NCBI GenBank assembly: GCA_023101725.1
Contig: JALJCO010008708.1
Span: forward strand, 1-64,000
Length of the DNA stretch: 64,000 nt
Direction: 5' to 3'
From: Atherinomorus stipes
Lineage: Eukaryota > Chordata > Actinopteri > Atheriniformes > Atherinidae
Of this stretch, positions 9,827 to 21,500 are shown in pieces. A model generated the notes under the pieces. That model worked only from the letters and a program-made list of their open reading frames with translations. It ran no database searches and had not been told where the DNA came from. Both the position numbers and the translations under genes were made by a program. Every line of letters starts with the position of its first letter. Position 1 is the stretch's first letter.

Positions 9827-11680
9827 CCTGGTTTACACTCTGATTTCAGGCTGTTTCAGCACCTGGCAGCTGGGATTTGCTCTTTAACGGCTTCTTCAGC
9901 ACGGCGTGTGTCATTGTGATCCAAAAGCCTGTCAGTTTTCATCTGGAACGCGTATAAAAACAGATAAAAAGAACATTTTTGGCAGAGAACTGAAGAAAAA
10001 ACCTGGTTGAAGGTGAGTACGTTCCTCCTTCTGTGACATGAAAAAGCTGCTTAAAATCAATTATTGATCTTTTCCTGTTGCATGTTTTAATAAAGTCCTT
10101 TTGACCCGAGCATGTCACTGTCTCCTCCTCCTGTGTCCCAGTGCTCCCAGTCACCTCACCTTAAAGAAAGAGGCCACAGATCAATACGTTTGATGGGGAG
10201 GCAATAAGCAGCCCTATTAAGTGACAAAGGTTTACTCTGTAACAGCTGGGCTGGCGCGAGAGCCGAGCTTGTCTGACTAATGAATCGTGAAACAATCAGG
10301 CAGTAGCCATTTGTGTTTAGATCTGTAAATATGGCGCGGTACAAGTGCCAGACCATTGCTGGCACTCCAGCTGGGGCCACAGATGGTCTGGATTGGAGGC
10401 GAGGCGCAGGCAAACCGTTAGCTCCTCCGGCCCACACTGTACCGCACCTCTTCTGTCTCTGAGTGACAACTTCACTTTCGCGCTAACTTACCCGCATGCC
10501 CCACATTCAGAGCCAGGATTTGGTTTAAAAAAAAAAGAAAAAGGAAAAAAAAAGCTCCTGAACGGGAGCCCAGCCAATGAGCAGTCTTGCTGCAATCCGG
10601 CAGAGGGAACCAGGGGGAGTAAAGAGCCAGGCGAGGGAGAGGAGCAGTGATGATCCTGCTATTTAAAGGCATGATCAACCTAATTAACCTTGGGATGCCA
10701 ATGACTAATTCTAAGGTGGCTGGTCCACTAGAAGAGGGGCGAGGTGGAGGCTTCATAAATCTCACTAATAAGAAGCACTCTGAACACAGACACACAAGCT
10801 GGTCAGTACTGGGAGGAGTCGTGGAAATACTGTATGTTACCCTCTTATCAGCCAAGCTGGGAGGGATGGAGGCAGACAGTAATGTGGCAGAGATGGACTG
10901 TAATTCACCTGATGACAGCTGAGTAAATAAAGAAACATTCAAATAGACAAATACCAACTCATTTCCAGGAGCTTGTGTCATTTGCCTGCATAAATGATGG
11001 AAACAGAGACAGAATATATTGTGCGGTTGCAGGAAGCCGGGTTGCGCGGATGTCCTTGAAGATAGAGCTATGAAAGAGATGAAAGGTTTATTTAATCCAT
11101 TTCCAAGGTAAAATGATCTTCCGGCGCTTTACTCCACACATTTGGTGCGCTGAATGTGAACGGTGAACAAAGCCATTACAATGCCCTCAAGTCTATTAAA
11201 CTGAATGACAGACGTTGTTTACAACCCCAACTGCTTCTGCAACCGCACCATTATCGCTGCATACTGATGCAGGCGTCAACAGCAGGGCTGGCCGTCGTCG
11301 CTGAAGGACAGCAGAGAGTCTCAGAGCAACATTTATCAGGGTTTTACAAAGCATCTGAAACCTGCTAATGACTGGGTGATGACACAGGCGTTCACCTGAC
11401 CAGGTAGCTGATCGTTTCAGAGATAGACAAACTTCTTTCCTGTCATTAAGGTCGCATTTGCATGTAGATAAGTTAAGGTTTATCAGTTGCAGGTTTGTTT
11501 TAGAGTTGGCTCGACCTGCTGAGAAGACCGAGGTCCTTGGGTGTGCATGGAGCTGTACTCTGGTTGTTTTATATCACTGTAGTGGCATCAAAGGCTCATT
11601 GCCAGGCTTCTGCACAGCTGAATTAAATGTGCATGAGGTAATTCAGGTGTTATGGAGAAGGGATGCAGACTAGTGGCTCT
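9827..11680. other. Repeat-poor intergenic; possible conserved noncoding DNA
   Basis: No gene structure is apparent. Segments 10190-10400 and 10650-10960 are unique-looking and of balanced composition. The frames within them (91-169 codons) lack plausible coding composition and splice context. Possible regulatory conservation is inference only. Confidence 0.3.
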
Positions 11681-11697
11681 CCAGGACTGGCCTTGCC

Positions 11698-11860
11698 CTG
11701 CTCTATGCCGGTGGTCGCCAACTCTGGTCATCGAGGGCCAGCATCCTGCAGGGATTCGAAAATCGTGACAGTACCACATGATCATAACACACCCAACCTG
11801 CCTCTGCCACCAACAGAACCTGGTCCTGATTGGTTTAACCTCTCACTGACGCAACCTCCG
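11698..11860. repeat. Degenerate copy of the palindromic hAT-like family
   Basis: GGTGGTCGCCAACTCTGG, then GAGGGCCAGCATCCTGCAGG, corresponds to the left arm style of the element at 9494-9826. The opposite arm is not evident. Confidence 0.4.
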
Positions 11861-12204
11861 ATTTTCTGACGGGACTTCCATGTGATGCTGCAGTAATAAA
11901 TCCATTTAGTTGTTTTCAGTAGGCTACAAAACTAATTCAAACAGCCTTGGTGTTTCATATTGCAATTAGGTTGATGTTCACAACATATGGACAGGCTGAT
12001 ATCTGACTGCTGCAACAAAGTAACGTGTTGCAGCTAACAAGTTATTCCATTCAGGTAAATATGAAGCTTAACTGCAGGTTATACCAAAACCTCTTACTAA
12101 TCATCTTCATAATTTGGATTTGTTGGACTTATTGGTGTATCCATACCTTTCCACATGCTCCCTTTGTACTCCCCCCCATGTTATCCATGATCACCCAAAC
12201 CCTC
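11861..12204. other. Intergenic, nothing recognised
   Basis: There is no ORF or repeat beyond AT-rich sequence. Confidence 0.4.
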
Positions 12205-12215
12205 AATAATAATAA

Positions 12216-12271
<56 letters not shown>

Positions 12272-12307
12272 ATAATAATAATAATAATAATAATGATAAT
12301 AATAATA
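12205..12307. repeat. Compound microsatellite (AAT)n(ACT)n(AAT)n
   Basis: A central perfect ACT tract (about 12222-12270) is flanked on both sides by AAT units. Apparent Asn/Thr-rich and Leu/Val-rich ORFs across it are artefacts. Confidence 0.95.
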
Positions 12308-12849
12308 CATTGGATTTATTGGTACCTTTCAGACCCTCAACAGATTTGACAATAAGAAGGAATAAAGATTTTAAAAAGAAGTGAGAACCCACAGCGTAGA
12401 TGTGAATTAACCAACTCCTAGGACAGCATGTGTGGGTAGGTTGTAATAATATTTATTTCTACCCTCATCAAAGAAAAAAAAAAAGGAAGAACAAAAGTTT
12501 CCATTTCTTTTATTGGTCTTAAATTCATGACAAGGAAAAGCATTTAAGTTTTGTATATTTGAGCTTGGACATTTACCAGATTGCCTTTATGTTGCACCTT
12601 AACAGGTAAATAACATTCTGTCTGCACAATTAATTGATGATCGATAATTCACCATTAGGAATTTTTTCGATCACAAATTTTTTTTTTTGATCATCCGACA
12701 GTGTTATAAAACACTGTGGCGGTAATAAAACATCCTACCGGCGGGGGGAGATGTCGCCTAAAGACAGCAGAGAGCTGAGTCGTTTAAACATGAAGCGAGC
12801 GTTTTAACCACACTTAGACACCTAAACACATAAAATAACAACAGCTCAC
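12308..12849. other. Intergenic with possible left part of a broken hAT element
   Basis: GATCGATAATTC at 12639-12650 resembles 15978-15989, and AACATGAAGCGAGC near 12788 recurs at about 15084 just before the BED-finger frame. This suggests that 12630-12850 and 15060-16047 are parts of one hAT family, split by the GC-rich retroelement. Confidence 0.35.
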
Positions 12850-14955
12850 AACCACTTCTGAGGGGCGGGCCATATAGTGTTTGGAAGGAGGGAGGGGCCG
12901 GTTGGGGGGTCATGCCCCCCTACGCGACCCCCACTCCCGGCATGACTTGGCACTGCCCCTCAGTTTTAACTGCAAACAACACACATCTTACACACACAGT
13001 CATGAGCGGGGGGTGGGGGGGGGGGACAGGGGTCCTTTCTGCCCCGGTCTCCCGGGCGCTACTGGGGGAGGGGGGGGACAGTGGCTGCTTCACGCGCCAG
13101 TGGTTAAGGCTGGCTGCATTGCGGGGGATCTGCTGGCCTGGGGGATGCCTGGCCTGCTGCGTCCGGGGGTGGGGGATGGGGGGGTGGTGGGGGGGGGGGG
13201 GGGTGTTGGGGGCTTGGAGCTCACGGCTCCTTCCCCGGCCCAAGCTACCACTCAGGAGGCACGAGGGCATGGGCAGGAGAGAGGGTGGGTATGTGAGAAT
13301 AATGAATGAGAGTGTGAAAGAGGAAATGTGGGAGGGAGGAACTTGGGCTGGAAGAGGGAGGAGATGTGGGTAAGTGGTTGGAGGGAAAGGGGGGATGGAG
13401 GAAGGAGTGGCATGCTCGTGAGTGTCTAGAAGGGATGGTCATGAGGGGCTGGAAGGAAGGGAAGGGCGGGAGTGTGATAGGTCAGAGGGATGGGCGGGGC
13501 TGGACATGTAAGGGGGGGACTGTATGGGGCATTGGGGGTATAGGGAGGTGGGGGCGTATGTGTGGGGGGGTAGGGGAGGGGGTTGGTGCAGTTATGTGGG
13601 GGGAGTGCATGTGTGTGTTAGAGGGTATGAGGAGGGGTGGGGGTAGGGTGTGGACGGTAGAGGGAGGAGAGTGTTGGGGGTGGGAGGGAGGAGTGAGTGT
13701 GGGTATGTAAGGTCAGAGAGCGGAGTGGGTGGGTGTATGTGTGTGTGGAGGGGATACATGGAGGTGTTGGGTAGGGCTGGGCGGTGTGGGCGGAGGTTCG
13801 TATCTCGGTGTTCGTGCCGGGCATCTCGGTGTCGGTGTGGTGCGGTGTGGCTGCGGGTTGGTTGGGGGCCGGGCGCTTTGGTGGGGGGTGCGGTTTTGTT
13901 TGTGGCTTCCGGGGCTTTGTATGCGGGGCGGGCGCAGGGGGGATCTGTATCTTGTGTGTGGTTGCTCTTGCGGTGTTGATGTCTTGGGTGCCTGTGTCTC
14001 GATGTGGGGGCGGTGACGGTATATCTTTCAGCCCTAGTGTTGGGGTAGGTGTGTGGGGAGTGTGCGTGTGAGCGTGGTGGCGGGGTAGGGGGTGGTAGAG
14101 GTGGTGGCGCCCCTGGTGTCAGGTGTGTGGGGCAGGGACGTTGGGGTGGGGGCTGGCCTGCCCTGGGGGGGCGTCGTCTGGGGGGTCCGGTCCTCCTGGG
14201 TTTCAGTTGGGCCGCCCGGGTCCGGGGGGGGGGGGGGGGGGGGGGGGCTGCTCCTGGGCGCTTGGGCCCTGGGCCCGGCACTGTCTCCGCTCCGGGGGAC
14301 GCCCGGCGCCCGGTGGGGTCGGCAGCTGCTGGTCTTGGTCCGCTGGGGCCTGGGCCCCCAGACTGCAGGGGGCTCCGGCTGGGGACGCCTTTTGCCGCCC
14401 TTCGGGGGATGCATGTCCGCTCTTGTGGGGGGGGGGGGGGGTAGCTGGGATCTGGGCCTCTGGGTGGCTGCTGGGGGCCTGGGTCGTGAGCCTTGCGGGC
14501 TTCCTCCTCCTTGCAGAGACGAGGCTGCATCTGCATGACTGTATCACCACGGAGCACCCTTTATTATGCATGTTGACACTGTGACACTGCTTCCCATTGC
14601 GATGACTAGGTTGTACCTCTTCTCTGCGTAGTTCTGCGTGTGTTTGTGTGTGTTTGTATGATCTGAGGATAATTAAGCCACCTGCAGGTCCTCCTGTAGG
14701 GGATTGCTTGTTTTGTTTTCCAACAGAGACCTTGGTTGTTTAGGGATCGCGGTACAGATGTACCAGTGAACTGTGTAAGTGGATTCATGTTTTCTCTCCT
14801 CTCTCTCTTCCTCTTCCTTACTCCTTTCTCTCTGTTTCACTTTCTATCATTACCTCTGTTAACTTTCATTTCTCCCTTGTCAGGCCCAGCAGTATGAAAT
14901 GGAATGGTGTAATAGACAAATGTTTAAATAAAGAAATAAAATGAATAAACATGAT
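12850..14955 (+). mobile_element. GC-rich retroelement, copy 2 (about 2.1 kb)
   Basis: The plus strand is extremely G-rich and CpG-rich. It ends with a CT-rich block (14790-14880), TTGTCAGGCCCAGCAG, and an A-rich tail AAATAAAGAAATAAAATG near 14925-14943. It matches copy 1 (312-1210) in opposite orientation. Open frames in this block, including a Pro-rich 321-codon minus-strand frame at 13592-14557 and several Gly-rich plus-strand frames, are overlapping low-complexity artefacts. A 3' A-rich tail without terminal repeats suggests LINE-type retrotransposition. The clade is not identified. Confidence 0.6.
14224..14247 (+). repeat. Poly-G tract, 24 G
   Basis: An uninterrupted run of 24 G lies inside the GC-rich element. 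Further 15-G runs lie at 13189-13203 and 14427-14441. Such runs are prone to G-quadruplex formation, length change and sequencing error. Confidence 0.85.
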
Positions 14956-16047
14956 ATCAAGTGGAGCCTTATGTTCATAAAGCTCCGCTTGGTAAAGCAA
15001 AACTGTTCAACAAAATAAAGCAATCAGATTTCCATTCTGCTTGCTTCGATGCTGGACAGGACAAGTAAAAAAAAAAAAAAAAAAACATGAAGCGAGCACG
15101 GCGAAGTCTGGTGTGGGACCATTTTACGTTAGAAAATGACTCCTCACATTGCAAATACTGCGACACGTTTTATAAAAACAACTGGACAACAACTCCCATG
15201 ATGCACCATTTAAAAAACGCTGATCCGACCGAGCTTAAAGGTAATGAATCCTACGTTCAACCACCGTTGTCTCAGTCTGAAGTTGGAGGAGCTGTGAAGT
15301 TAGCCGCAGCAGCTAGCGTTGCCATAACAACAGACTGCTAGACCGCTTTAACAGCAGAGAGCTGCCTCACCATAGTAACGTACCACCACTGCTGACCCTC
15401 TCACCGAGAAGATGATTGAGGCTATAGAGCAATGGGGAGTTGAAATAGATATGTATTTCAAGGGACCAGAGGCAGGAATTTTAAAGAAAACAAACATGCA
15501 TGTCCATTTTTTTTTATACTAATGGGTGATGAAGCGCTAAATACCAAAAATAACTTTTCCACCCACGTTTCTCTCGGCTGCCTTGAACAGGCTGTGTGCT
15601 GCATAAAGCTGCAATTCGTTGTCCGAATTTCCTGCGCTGCCCTGCGGACGTGACGTCAAATGATGCTACAGCCGCAGTTTGATACAGGAAGAAGACGGTC
15701 GCGGTAAATTCAAACACTGTAAGTGATAGTTATGGATTCTTCTGCCGTCAGCAAACGATCCAGATCAACTGAAAGACACTAAAACGTGGAACAACGAAGA
15801 AAAAGGTGAGTAAACAACATTATAGCTTAAGTTTGTGCTCCAGTGATGCCTTGGCCCGTGGCTGTAGTTACCTGAAGCGCCAGTCGCGAGTTTCGTTTCT
15901 TAATCTTGCCTCAAGTACCTTTAAGAAAAAAAAAAAACAGTCTGCCTGTGGTATGTGGAATCATTTTTTAACATACAGTTCTTAATGATCAAATCGATAA
16001 TTCTCCTGTCGATCGATCAAAAAGATGTTTGCAAATGCCCATCTCTA
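14956..16047 (+). mobile_element. Degraded hAT element with BED-finger remnant
   Basis: The block holds a BED zinc-finger frame (15087-15341) and ends at 16047 with GCAAATGCCCATCTCTA. Read inward, this is TAGAGATGGGCATTTGC, a hAT-style terminus. The catalytic region of the transposase is absent. The left terminus was not located with confidence. Confidence 0.5.
15087..15341 (+). pseudogene. BED-type zinc finger of a hAT transposase
   Basis: The 84-codon frame starts ATGAAGCGAGCACGG and encodes LVWDHFTLE, then HCKYCDTFYKNN and MMHHLKNADP. The spacing of aromatic WDHF, CxxC and His-His-Leu is that of a BED finger, the DNA-binding domain at the start of many hAT transposases and ZBED-type host genes derived from them. 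A TAG stop follows at residue 85, and no RNase-H-like catalytic or dimerisation sequence is found downstream. It is therefore a transposase relic. A domesticated single-domain gene is conceivable but unsupported. Confidence 0.6.
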
Positions 16048-16560
16048 GTTTCTACTACAGTACAGTACAAGTTCAGTAACTTTGAGCTAAATAAAGGCAA
16101 ACGCCGCGAGATCCTCCATCCTTGCAGTCTTCACGTTGGCGAACTTGTCCGGGTGAGATGCTGCTTTCATGGTCCGCCCCTGATGACTCACACGGCTCTC
16201 GTCTGACCATGAAGTCAGACGGTGGACAGACGCAGTCAATCTGAACGAGCCTAACACCATCATTTACTGGGGAGGAAGGAAGAACCTTAACTGGTTTAGA
16301 GAGCCGGATCTACTGGACAGCCATCAGACTGCACAGCAGCTCTTCAACATCCATATGTGTGACCTCATCACTTCTTACCACTTCTGTCAGCACTCATGTG
16401 CAAGACATTTCACTTATTCTTTCATCAATAACCTCATGTAAACGATTGTCATGTCTTCTTTTATCTTGCACTGTCCTTTAGCTGCTGCTGCCTCTAAATT
16501 CCCCCAATGTGAGATCAATAAAATCTAATCTAACATTCGCCAGCAGTGAGACCATAGAAA
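16048..16560 (+). repeat. Possible retroelement 3' end
   Basis: Sequence ending TGTGAGATCAATAAAATC (about 16510-16528) resembles the ...GGGATCAATAAAGT... tails of fish non-LTR elements. The upstream part (16205-16500) has no intact frame. The assignment is tentative. Confidence 0.3.
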
Positions 16561-16899
16561 GTCCACAGACTGTCTGTTGGCATCGGTTAGCAAACAATGA
16601 GAATTTTCTGCTGAGCAGTCGGAACAAACTAAACCAGGGAGGTGCAAATACTTATTTATATCTCATCATGCAATGACAGTTTTCACCTGGAACTCACTAC
16701 TACATCTATGCAATAACATAAAAATGTAAATATGAAAAAAAAAATCTGCTGATTATTTCCTCAATTCTTTGATTTAGAGTAAAAGTGAATAATTTCTGAG
16801 GCCAGAGGGATGCCATCACAGAGCTCGCTTCATCTAAGAAAAGCTAATCATGAAAAGACCACTTTAGAGGAAACATGAAATTCTGGTGTGACAAATGAC
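16561..16899. other. Intergenic, nothing firm
   Basis: A phrase GGTGCAAATACTTATTT at about 16641 resembles Tc1 terminal-region sequence, but it stands alone. Confidence 0.3.
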
Positions 16900-17935
16900 T
16901 TAAATGGTCATTGGTGGATCAAGACCAAGTATTTCAGCTTTATTTCTGCACATAATTGAAATTAAATAGGATCTGAGCAGTTTCATACATTTGAATGCCA
17001 GAATCTTATCTTGGAAAAGTGACTCGTAATCAAGTCTGTCAGAAAAATGACGTAAGGCCTCAAAACTGAAGACTAGAGACAAGAATAGGAAAGATACTTT
17101 AGATTTGTGGTTTAATGATAAAGTAAATGCAGTTTTAATACTTAGAAATATGTCAATGGAATGGGGGTAAGCTGCAGAGTTTTGAGTAGTTAAGGGATCA
17201 ATTTGGACCATATGAACAATACCTGCAAATAAGGGATTATTATGAGAAGGAGGTAAAAACTATCACTGAGCATGAAGTTGTTGAGGTATTTTAGAAAGTT
17301 TATGAAGGGGAAAAGCGCAGACAAATCCCTGTTCTATATAAAAGTTAGATGTTAAGTAAAAATTCTTCTACCCTCTACAGAAATTGGGAAAAAGAAAAGA
17401 ATGAACAAATAACTGAGGAAGAGTGGCTTAACATTTGTAAAACGCAGTGCACATAGCTGCAGGATCTGGAGAGTAAAATGGAAAATATGACCTTTTTAAA
17501 AATATAACTCCCATTAGGAAATACATTTTTACAATTACATGTATTTTGGCCATGTCAAAAGACAAAAGATTTGTTAACAAACAAAAAACAGTATATGAGA
17601 TATAAAAAAATGTAAGATACTTTATCTGGGGAATCTTGGAGAATGCATACAGAGAAAGGATCACTATCTATTTAAAGTTCTGCTATCAGCAAGTAAAAAA
17701 AAAACCAAAACCATAAGATTATGGCACAAAGCTAGTAGTACAACCTGTTATGGAGAAAATTACACACAAAATAAGACTACAAGAGACAATTTAAGGAAAA
17801 ATGGACAGATTATAGATAACAAGAAGTGGACACCACCATCAACATTGATGTAAGAATGTAAAACTATGCAGGTATGATATGCCCTGACAATGTAACTGTT
17901 CAAAGAAAACTCAATAAAAAATAAGCATAAAACAG
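16900..17935 (+). pseudogene. L1-type ORF2 C-terminal remnant
   Basis: Plus-strand frames, broken by many stops, read LRDQFGPYEQYLQIRDYY, then KVYEGEKRRQIPVLYKS, STLYRNWEKE, EEWLNICKTQCT and LHVFWPCQKTKD. This order matches the region after the reverse transcriptase in fish L1 (Swimmer-like) ORF2 proteins, which ends in a Cys/His-type segment containing HIFWxCP. No reverse transcriptase core or tail is retained. The minus-strand 103-codon frame at 16900-17211 is a shadow. Confidence 0.55.
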
Positions 17936-18964
17936 AAATATCCCTGATTCCTAAACTGTGAAATTTGAGTTTTGAGGCCTTTCAGGTCCTCTTGTAACTC
18001 CACAGTACTCTAGAAACTCTCATATGAAGTGTTTGACTCTTTTAACGGCATCGGTTGCACATTTTTTAAAGTCTTAAAAGTACCTAAACATATTAAAGTA
18101 CTTTAACACGACACATTTACTGTATAGTGTCCAAGTGCGGCTTCATATCCAGTTGACATTCAGACGTTCACCTTAAACACAACAGCCAGTCTGCTCCGGT
18201 GTCTGGCCGTTCTGCTCTGCCATGTTCTGAAGGGATATTTATGGATGCCTAAATGTGCACGAGCAGGTCTGCAGAACCTTCGTTTCACTGTGGAAATAAT
18301 GCCGGGCTCAGACCTGCTGCCCTTGCCCCTTCAGCCCACTGAATACAAACCTCTGCAATGGAACTTTTTGCGCAACGTTAACTGTCACGACCTGCGGCGG
18401 CGGCTGCAAATGGCTTAACTAAACTGTCAGATCTAATACAGCCAATAAAGGGATCAGATAAATGTTTATTACATAGTGGGAAAAGATCATTTCTGGACAG
18501 AAATTGAGGATGACCTTTCCAGATAATTCCTCGCCGCCTTCGCCCCCCCTCCTTCTGCTGGATAAATCACTGGGTCCCTTTTGTTTCACGGCTGATGGAG
18601 CCTTGCTGACGTGGGATTGTTAAAACCTCGCTAGCTCTTCTTTCTTTGTCTCTCCAATTACAGAAGCCCTCTGAGTCTGAAGGCCACCTGAACATACAGA
18701 TGGGGGCAGGTTGCTGCTCTCCTGCTGTTACAGCAGTCAGAGGAAATATAAGACTTGAGTCTAAGTGCAGATGGTGACTGCTGCACCTCTGCAGACAATG
18801 TTCCGGGTAAGGGTCTGGTAATTGCTTTACATTTGTGTCCTATTAAACAAATCATTATTAGGTTTATGTGAATGTTATACAAGCTTATTTTAAACCCAGT
18901 CACATATTCACTTGTTGCATTGGTTTATTATTTTACTCTGTTTGAGAATATACTGGAAGGCCAC
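17936..18964. other. Repeat-poor intergenic; possible conserved noncoding DNA
   Basis: The segment 18220-18660 is unique-looking, with homeobox-like and GATA-like cores and no coding frame. The rest is AT-rich. Function is inference only. Confidence 0.3.
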
Positions 18965-19175
18965 TTAGCTCATACTGAGCTGGACCCCTTTTTTAAATAT
19001 TTGGTGTGATAGATCCAACAAGGTGTTGGAAACATTCCCCAGAGATTTTGCTCCATATTGACATGATAGTATCACACAGTTACTGCAAATCGATGATGAG
19101 AATCTCCCGTTCCCCCACATCACAAATTTACTCTGTTGGACTGAGATCTGGTTACTGGAGGCCATTGGAGTACTG
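18965..19175 (-). pseudogene. Tc1/mariner transposase C-terminal remnant
   Basis: The reverse strand corresponds to the block that, in intact family members, encodes the third catalytic acid (WPPQSPDLNPIE) and the following ~40 residues. Here it is frameshifted and mutated. Related remnants lie at 39327-40625 and 57030-57240. Confidence 0.55.
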
Positions 19176-19246
19176 TTTTTTTGTTCAAGAAACCAGTCAA
19201 ATCGTAATTATAGAAATACCCTGAACAAATATAGCAGGTACACCAA

Positions 19247-19382
19247 GGAGGGCCCGGGCGGGATTCAATCCCCAGACTCCCGGGTAAGAGTCATGCGTGC
19301 TAACCAGTCAGGGAGTCAAAGGTATATCCCATCAAGTTCCATGAGTTTTGGGGAGTCTGGGGATTTAATCCCACCTGGGCCT
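19247..19382 (-). repeat. tRNA-derived SINE-like inverted pair
   Basis: On the minus strand, TGACTGGTTAGCACGC (A-box-like) is followed by GGGATTGAATCC (B-box-like). The sequence 19247-19275 reappears inverted at 19353-19382 (GGAGTCTGGGGATTTAATCC). It cannot fold as an intact tRNA, so I treat it as SINE debris rather than a tRNA gene. Confidence 0.4.
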
Positions 19383-20280
19383 TCATTGCGTACCTTGCGA
19401 CACAAACATGATGTGGAGTTCCCCATAGCTTCATCTTGGGCCCCTATTGTTCAGTATCTCCATGCTCCCAGCAGCTCAGATCATGGAAACAAACCAAATA
19501 TATGATCATAATTATGCTGACGACACTCAGCTCATATTACCGTCTCACCAGGGGAATCATACAAAGCTACAGTTTGTGTCTTTATCACATCTTTACACCA
19601 GCTTCTTGTGAGCCAGAGAATTGATTTCCAAATATTTCTACTGGTGCACAAGGCTCTGAATGGTTCTGGTCCAAAGTATATATTTGATCTGCTGCTGCCA
19701 TATGAACCACCAGGACTAAATATAAACTATATTTAGTAAAATTGGCTTTCTGTATACCAAGAGTTCAAATTAAACATTTAGATTTCATGTTCCTGATATC
19801 TGAACAAACTACCAGAAACCTGAGGTCTGCTCTAAACCTTAGTTCTTTTAGATCATGTCTTAAAACTTTATTTGCCACCACTTTTACAGAATTTTTCTAG
19901 TTTAATTTACAGTGGGTACGGAAAGTATTCAGAGCCCTTTAAACTTTTTACTCCTTGTTTCATTGCAGCCATTTGCGAAAATCAAAAAAGTTAATTTTAT
20001 TTCTCATTAATGTCACTCAGCGCCCCATCGAAAGAAAAAAAAAACAGAAATGTAGAAATTTTTGCAAATTTATTAAAAAAGAAAAACTGAAATATCACAT
20101 GCTTGTCAGTCTTCAGACCCTTTGCAGTGACTCATATTTAACTCATATTCTGTCCATTTCTTCTGATCCTCCTTGAGATGGTTCTACTCCTTCATTGAAG
20201 TCCAGCTGTGTTTAATTAAACTGATTGGACTTGATTCACACACCTGTCTATATAAGAGCTTCCAGCTCACAGTGCATGTC

Positions 20281-20520
20281 AGAGCAAATGAGGATCATGA
20301 GGTGGAAGGAACTGTCCAAGGAGCTCAGAGACAGAATTGTGGCGAGACACAGATCTGGACAAGGTTACAAAAGAGTTTCTGCAGCACTAAAGGTTCCTAA
20401 GAGCACGATGGCCTCCATAGTCCTTACAGAAGTTAAGGCAGAAGTTTGGGACGACCAGAACTCTTCCTAGACCCGGCCGTCCAGCCAAACTGAGCAATGG
20501 TGGGAGAAGAGCCTTGGTGA
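20281..20520 (+). pseudogene. Tc1 transposase N-terminus, truncated
   Basis: The frame encodes a paired-like helix-turn-helix start: ELSKELRDRIVARHRSGQGY then KRVSAALKVPKSTMASIV. It runs into a frameshift and then an internal deletion that removes all the catalytic residues. Confidence 0.7.
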
Positions 20521-20726
20521 GAGAGTAAAGAAGAAGCCAAAGGTGTGAAATCCAGGTGTGAACACTTGTTGCATCATTCCCAAGAAGACTCATACTGTAC
20601 GAGCTCAGAAGTACTTCTACTCAGTACTGAGCAAAGTACTGAATACTTATGACCATGGTGTGCTAAGTGTACATTATTGAGAAATAAAATTAACTTTCTT
20701 GATTTCTTGATTAACCTTTCTTGAAG

Positions 20727-21500
20727 GCTACAAAAGAATTTCTGCAGCACTAAAGGTTCCTAAGAGCACGGTGGCCTCCATAGTCCTTACATGGAAGAAG
20801 TTTGGGACGACCAGAACTCCTCCTAGACCCGGCCGTCCAGCCAAACTGAGCAATGGTGGGAGAAGAGCCTTGGTGAGAGAGTAAAGAAGAAGCCAAAGAT
20901 CACTGTGGCTGAGCTCCAGAGATGCAGTAGGGAGATGGAGAAAGTTCCACAAAGTCAGCCATCACTGCAGCCTCCACCAGTCGGGGCTTTATGGCAGAGC
21001 GGCCCGAAGAAAGCCTCTCCTCAGTGCAGACATATGAAAGCCCGCATAGAGTTTGCCAAAAAACACATGAAGGACTCCCAGACTGAGAGAAATAAGATTC
21101 TCCGGTCTGATGAGACCAAGATTGAACTTTTTGGAGTTGATTCTAAGCGGTATGTGTGGAGAAAACCAGGCACTGCTCATTACCTGCCCAATACCATCCC
21201 AACAGTTAAACACGGTGGTGGCAGCATCATGCTATGGGGGCGTTTTTCAGCTGCAGGGACAGGACGACTGGTTGCAGTTGAAGGAAAGATGAATGCGGAC
21301 AAGTACAGAGATCCTGGAAGAAAATCTCTTCCAGAGTTCAGGAGCTCAGACTGGGCCGAAGGTTCACCTTCCAACAAGACAATGACCCTCAGCACACAGC
21401 TGAAATAACAAAGGAGTGGATCAGAACAACTCTGGACCATTCTGGACCGGCCCAGCCAGAACCCCGACTTAAACCCAACGGAGCATCTCTGAGAGACCTG
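20727..21500 (+). pseudogene. Tc1 transposase, 5'-truncated and frameshifted
   Basis: It begins within the helix-turn-helix (GYKRISAALKVPKSTVASIV in translation of the shifted frame). It carries the first catalytic region [11 protein letters not shown], then [10 protein letters not shown] and [12 protein letters not shown] frameshift near 21340 separates these from [12 protein letters not shown], which holds the second catalytic Asp. The NPIE-type third acidic site is replaced by KPNGAS in another frame. It cannot make active protein. A fragment of the same family lies at 47846-48235 on the minus strand. Confidence 0.7.

Noticed and set aside
10472..10981. 169-codon minus-strand ORF
   Set aside because: It has no domain or splice context and overlaps an equally open frame on the other strand.
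13592..14557. 321-codon Pro-rich minus-strand ORF
   Set aside because: It lies in a G-rich retroelement where several frames on both strands are open. Composition, not selection, explains it.
19247..19275. Possible tRNA gene
   Set aside because: Only A-box- and B-box-like phrases are present. The cloverleaf stems do not form and the block is duplicated inverted, so SINE debris is more likely.
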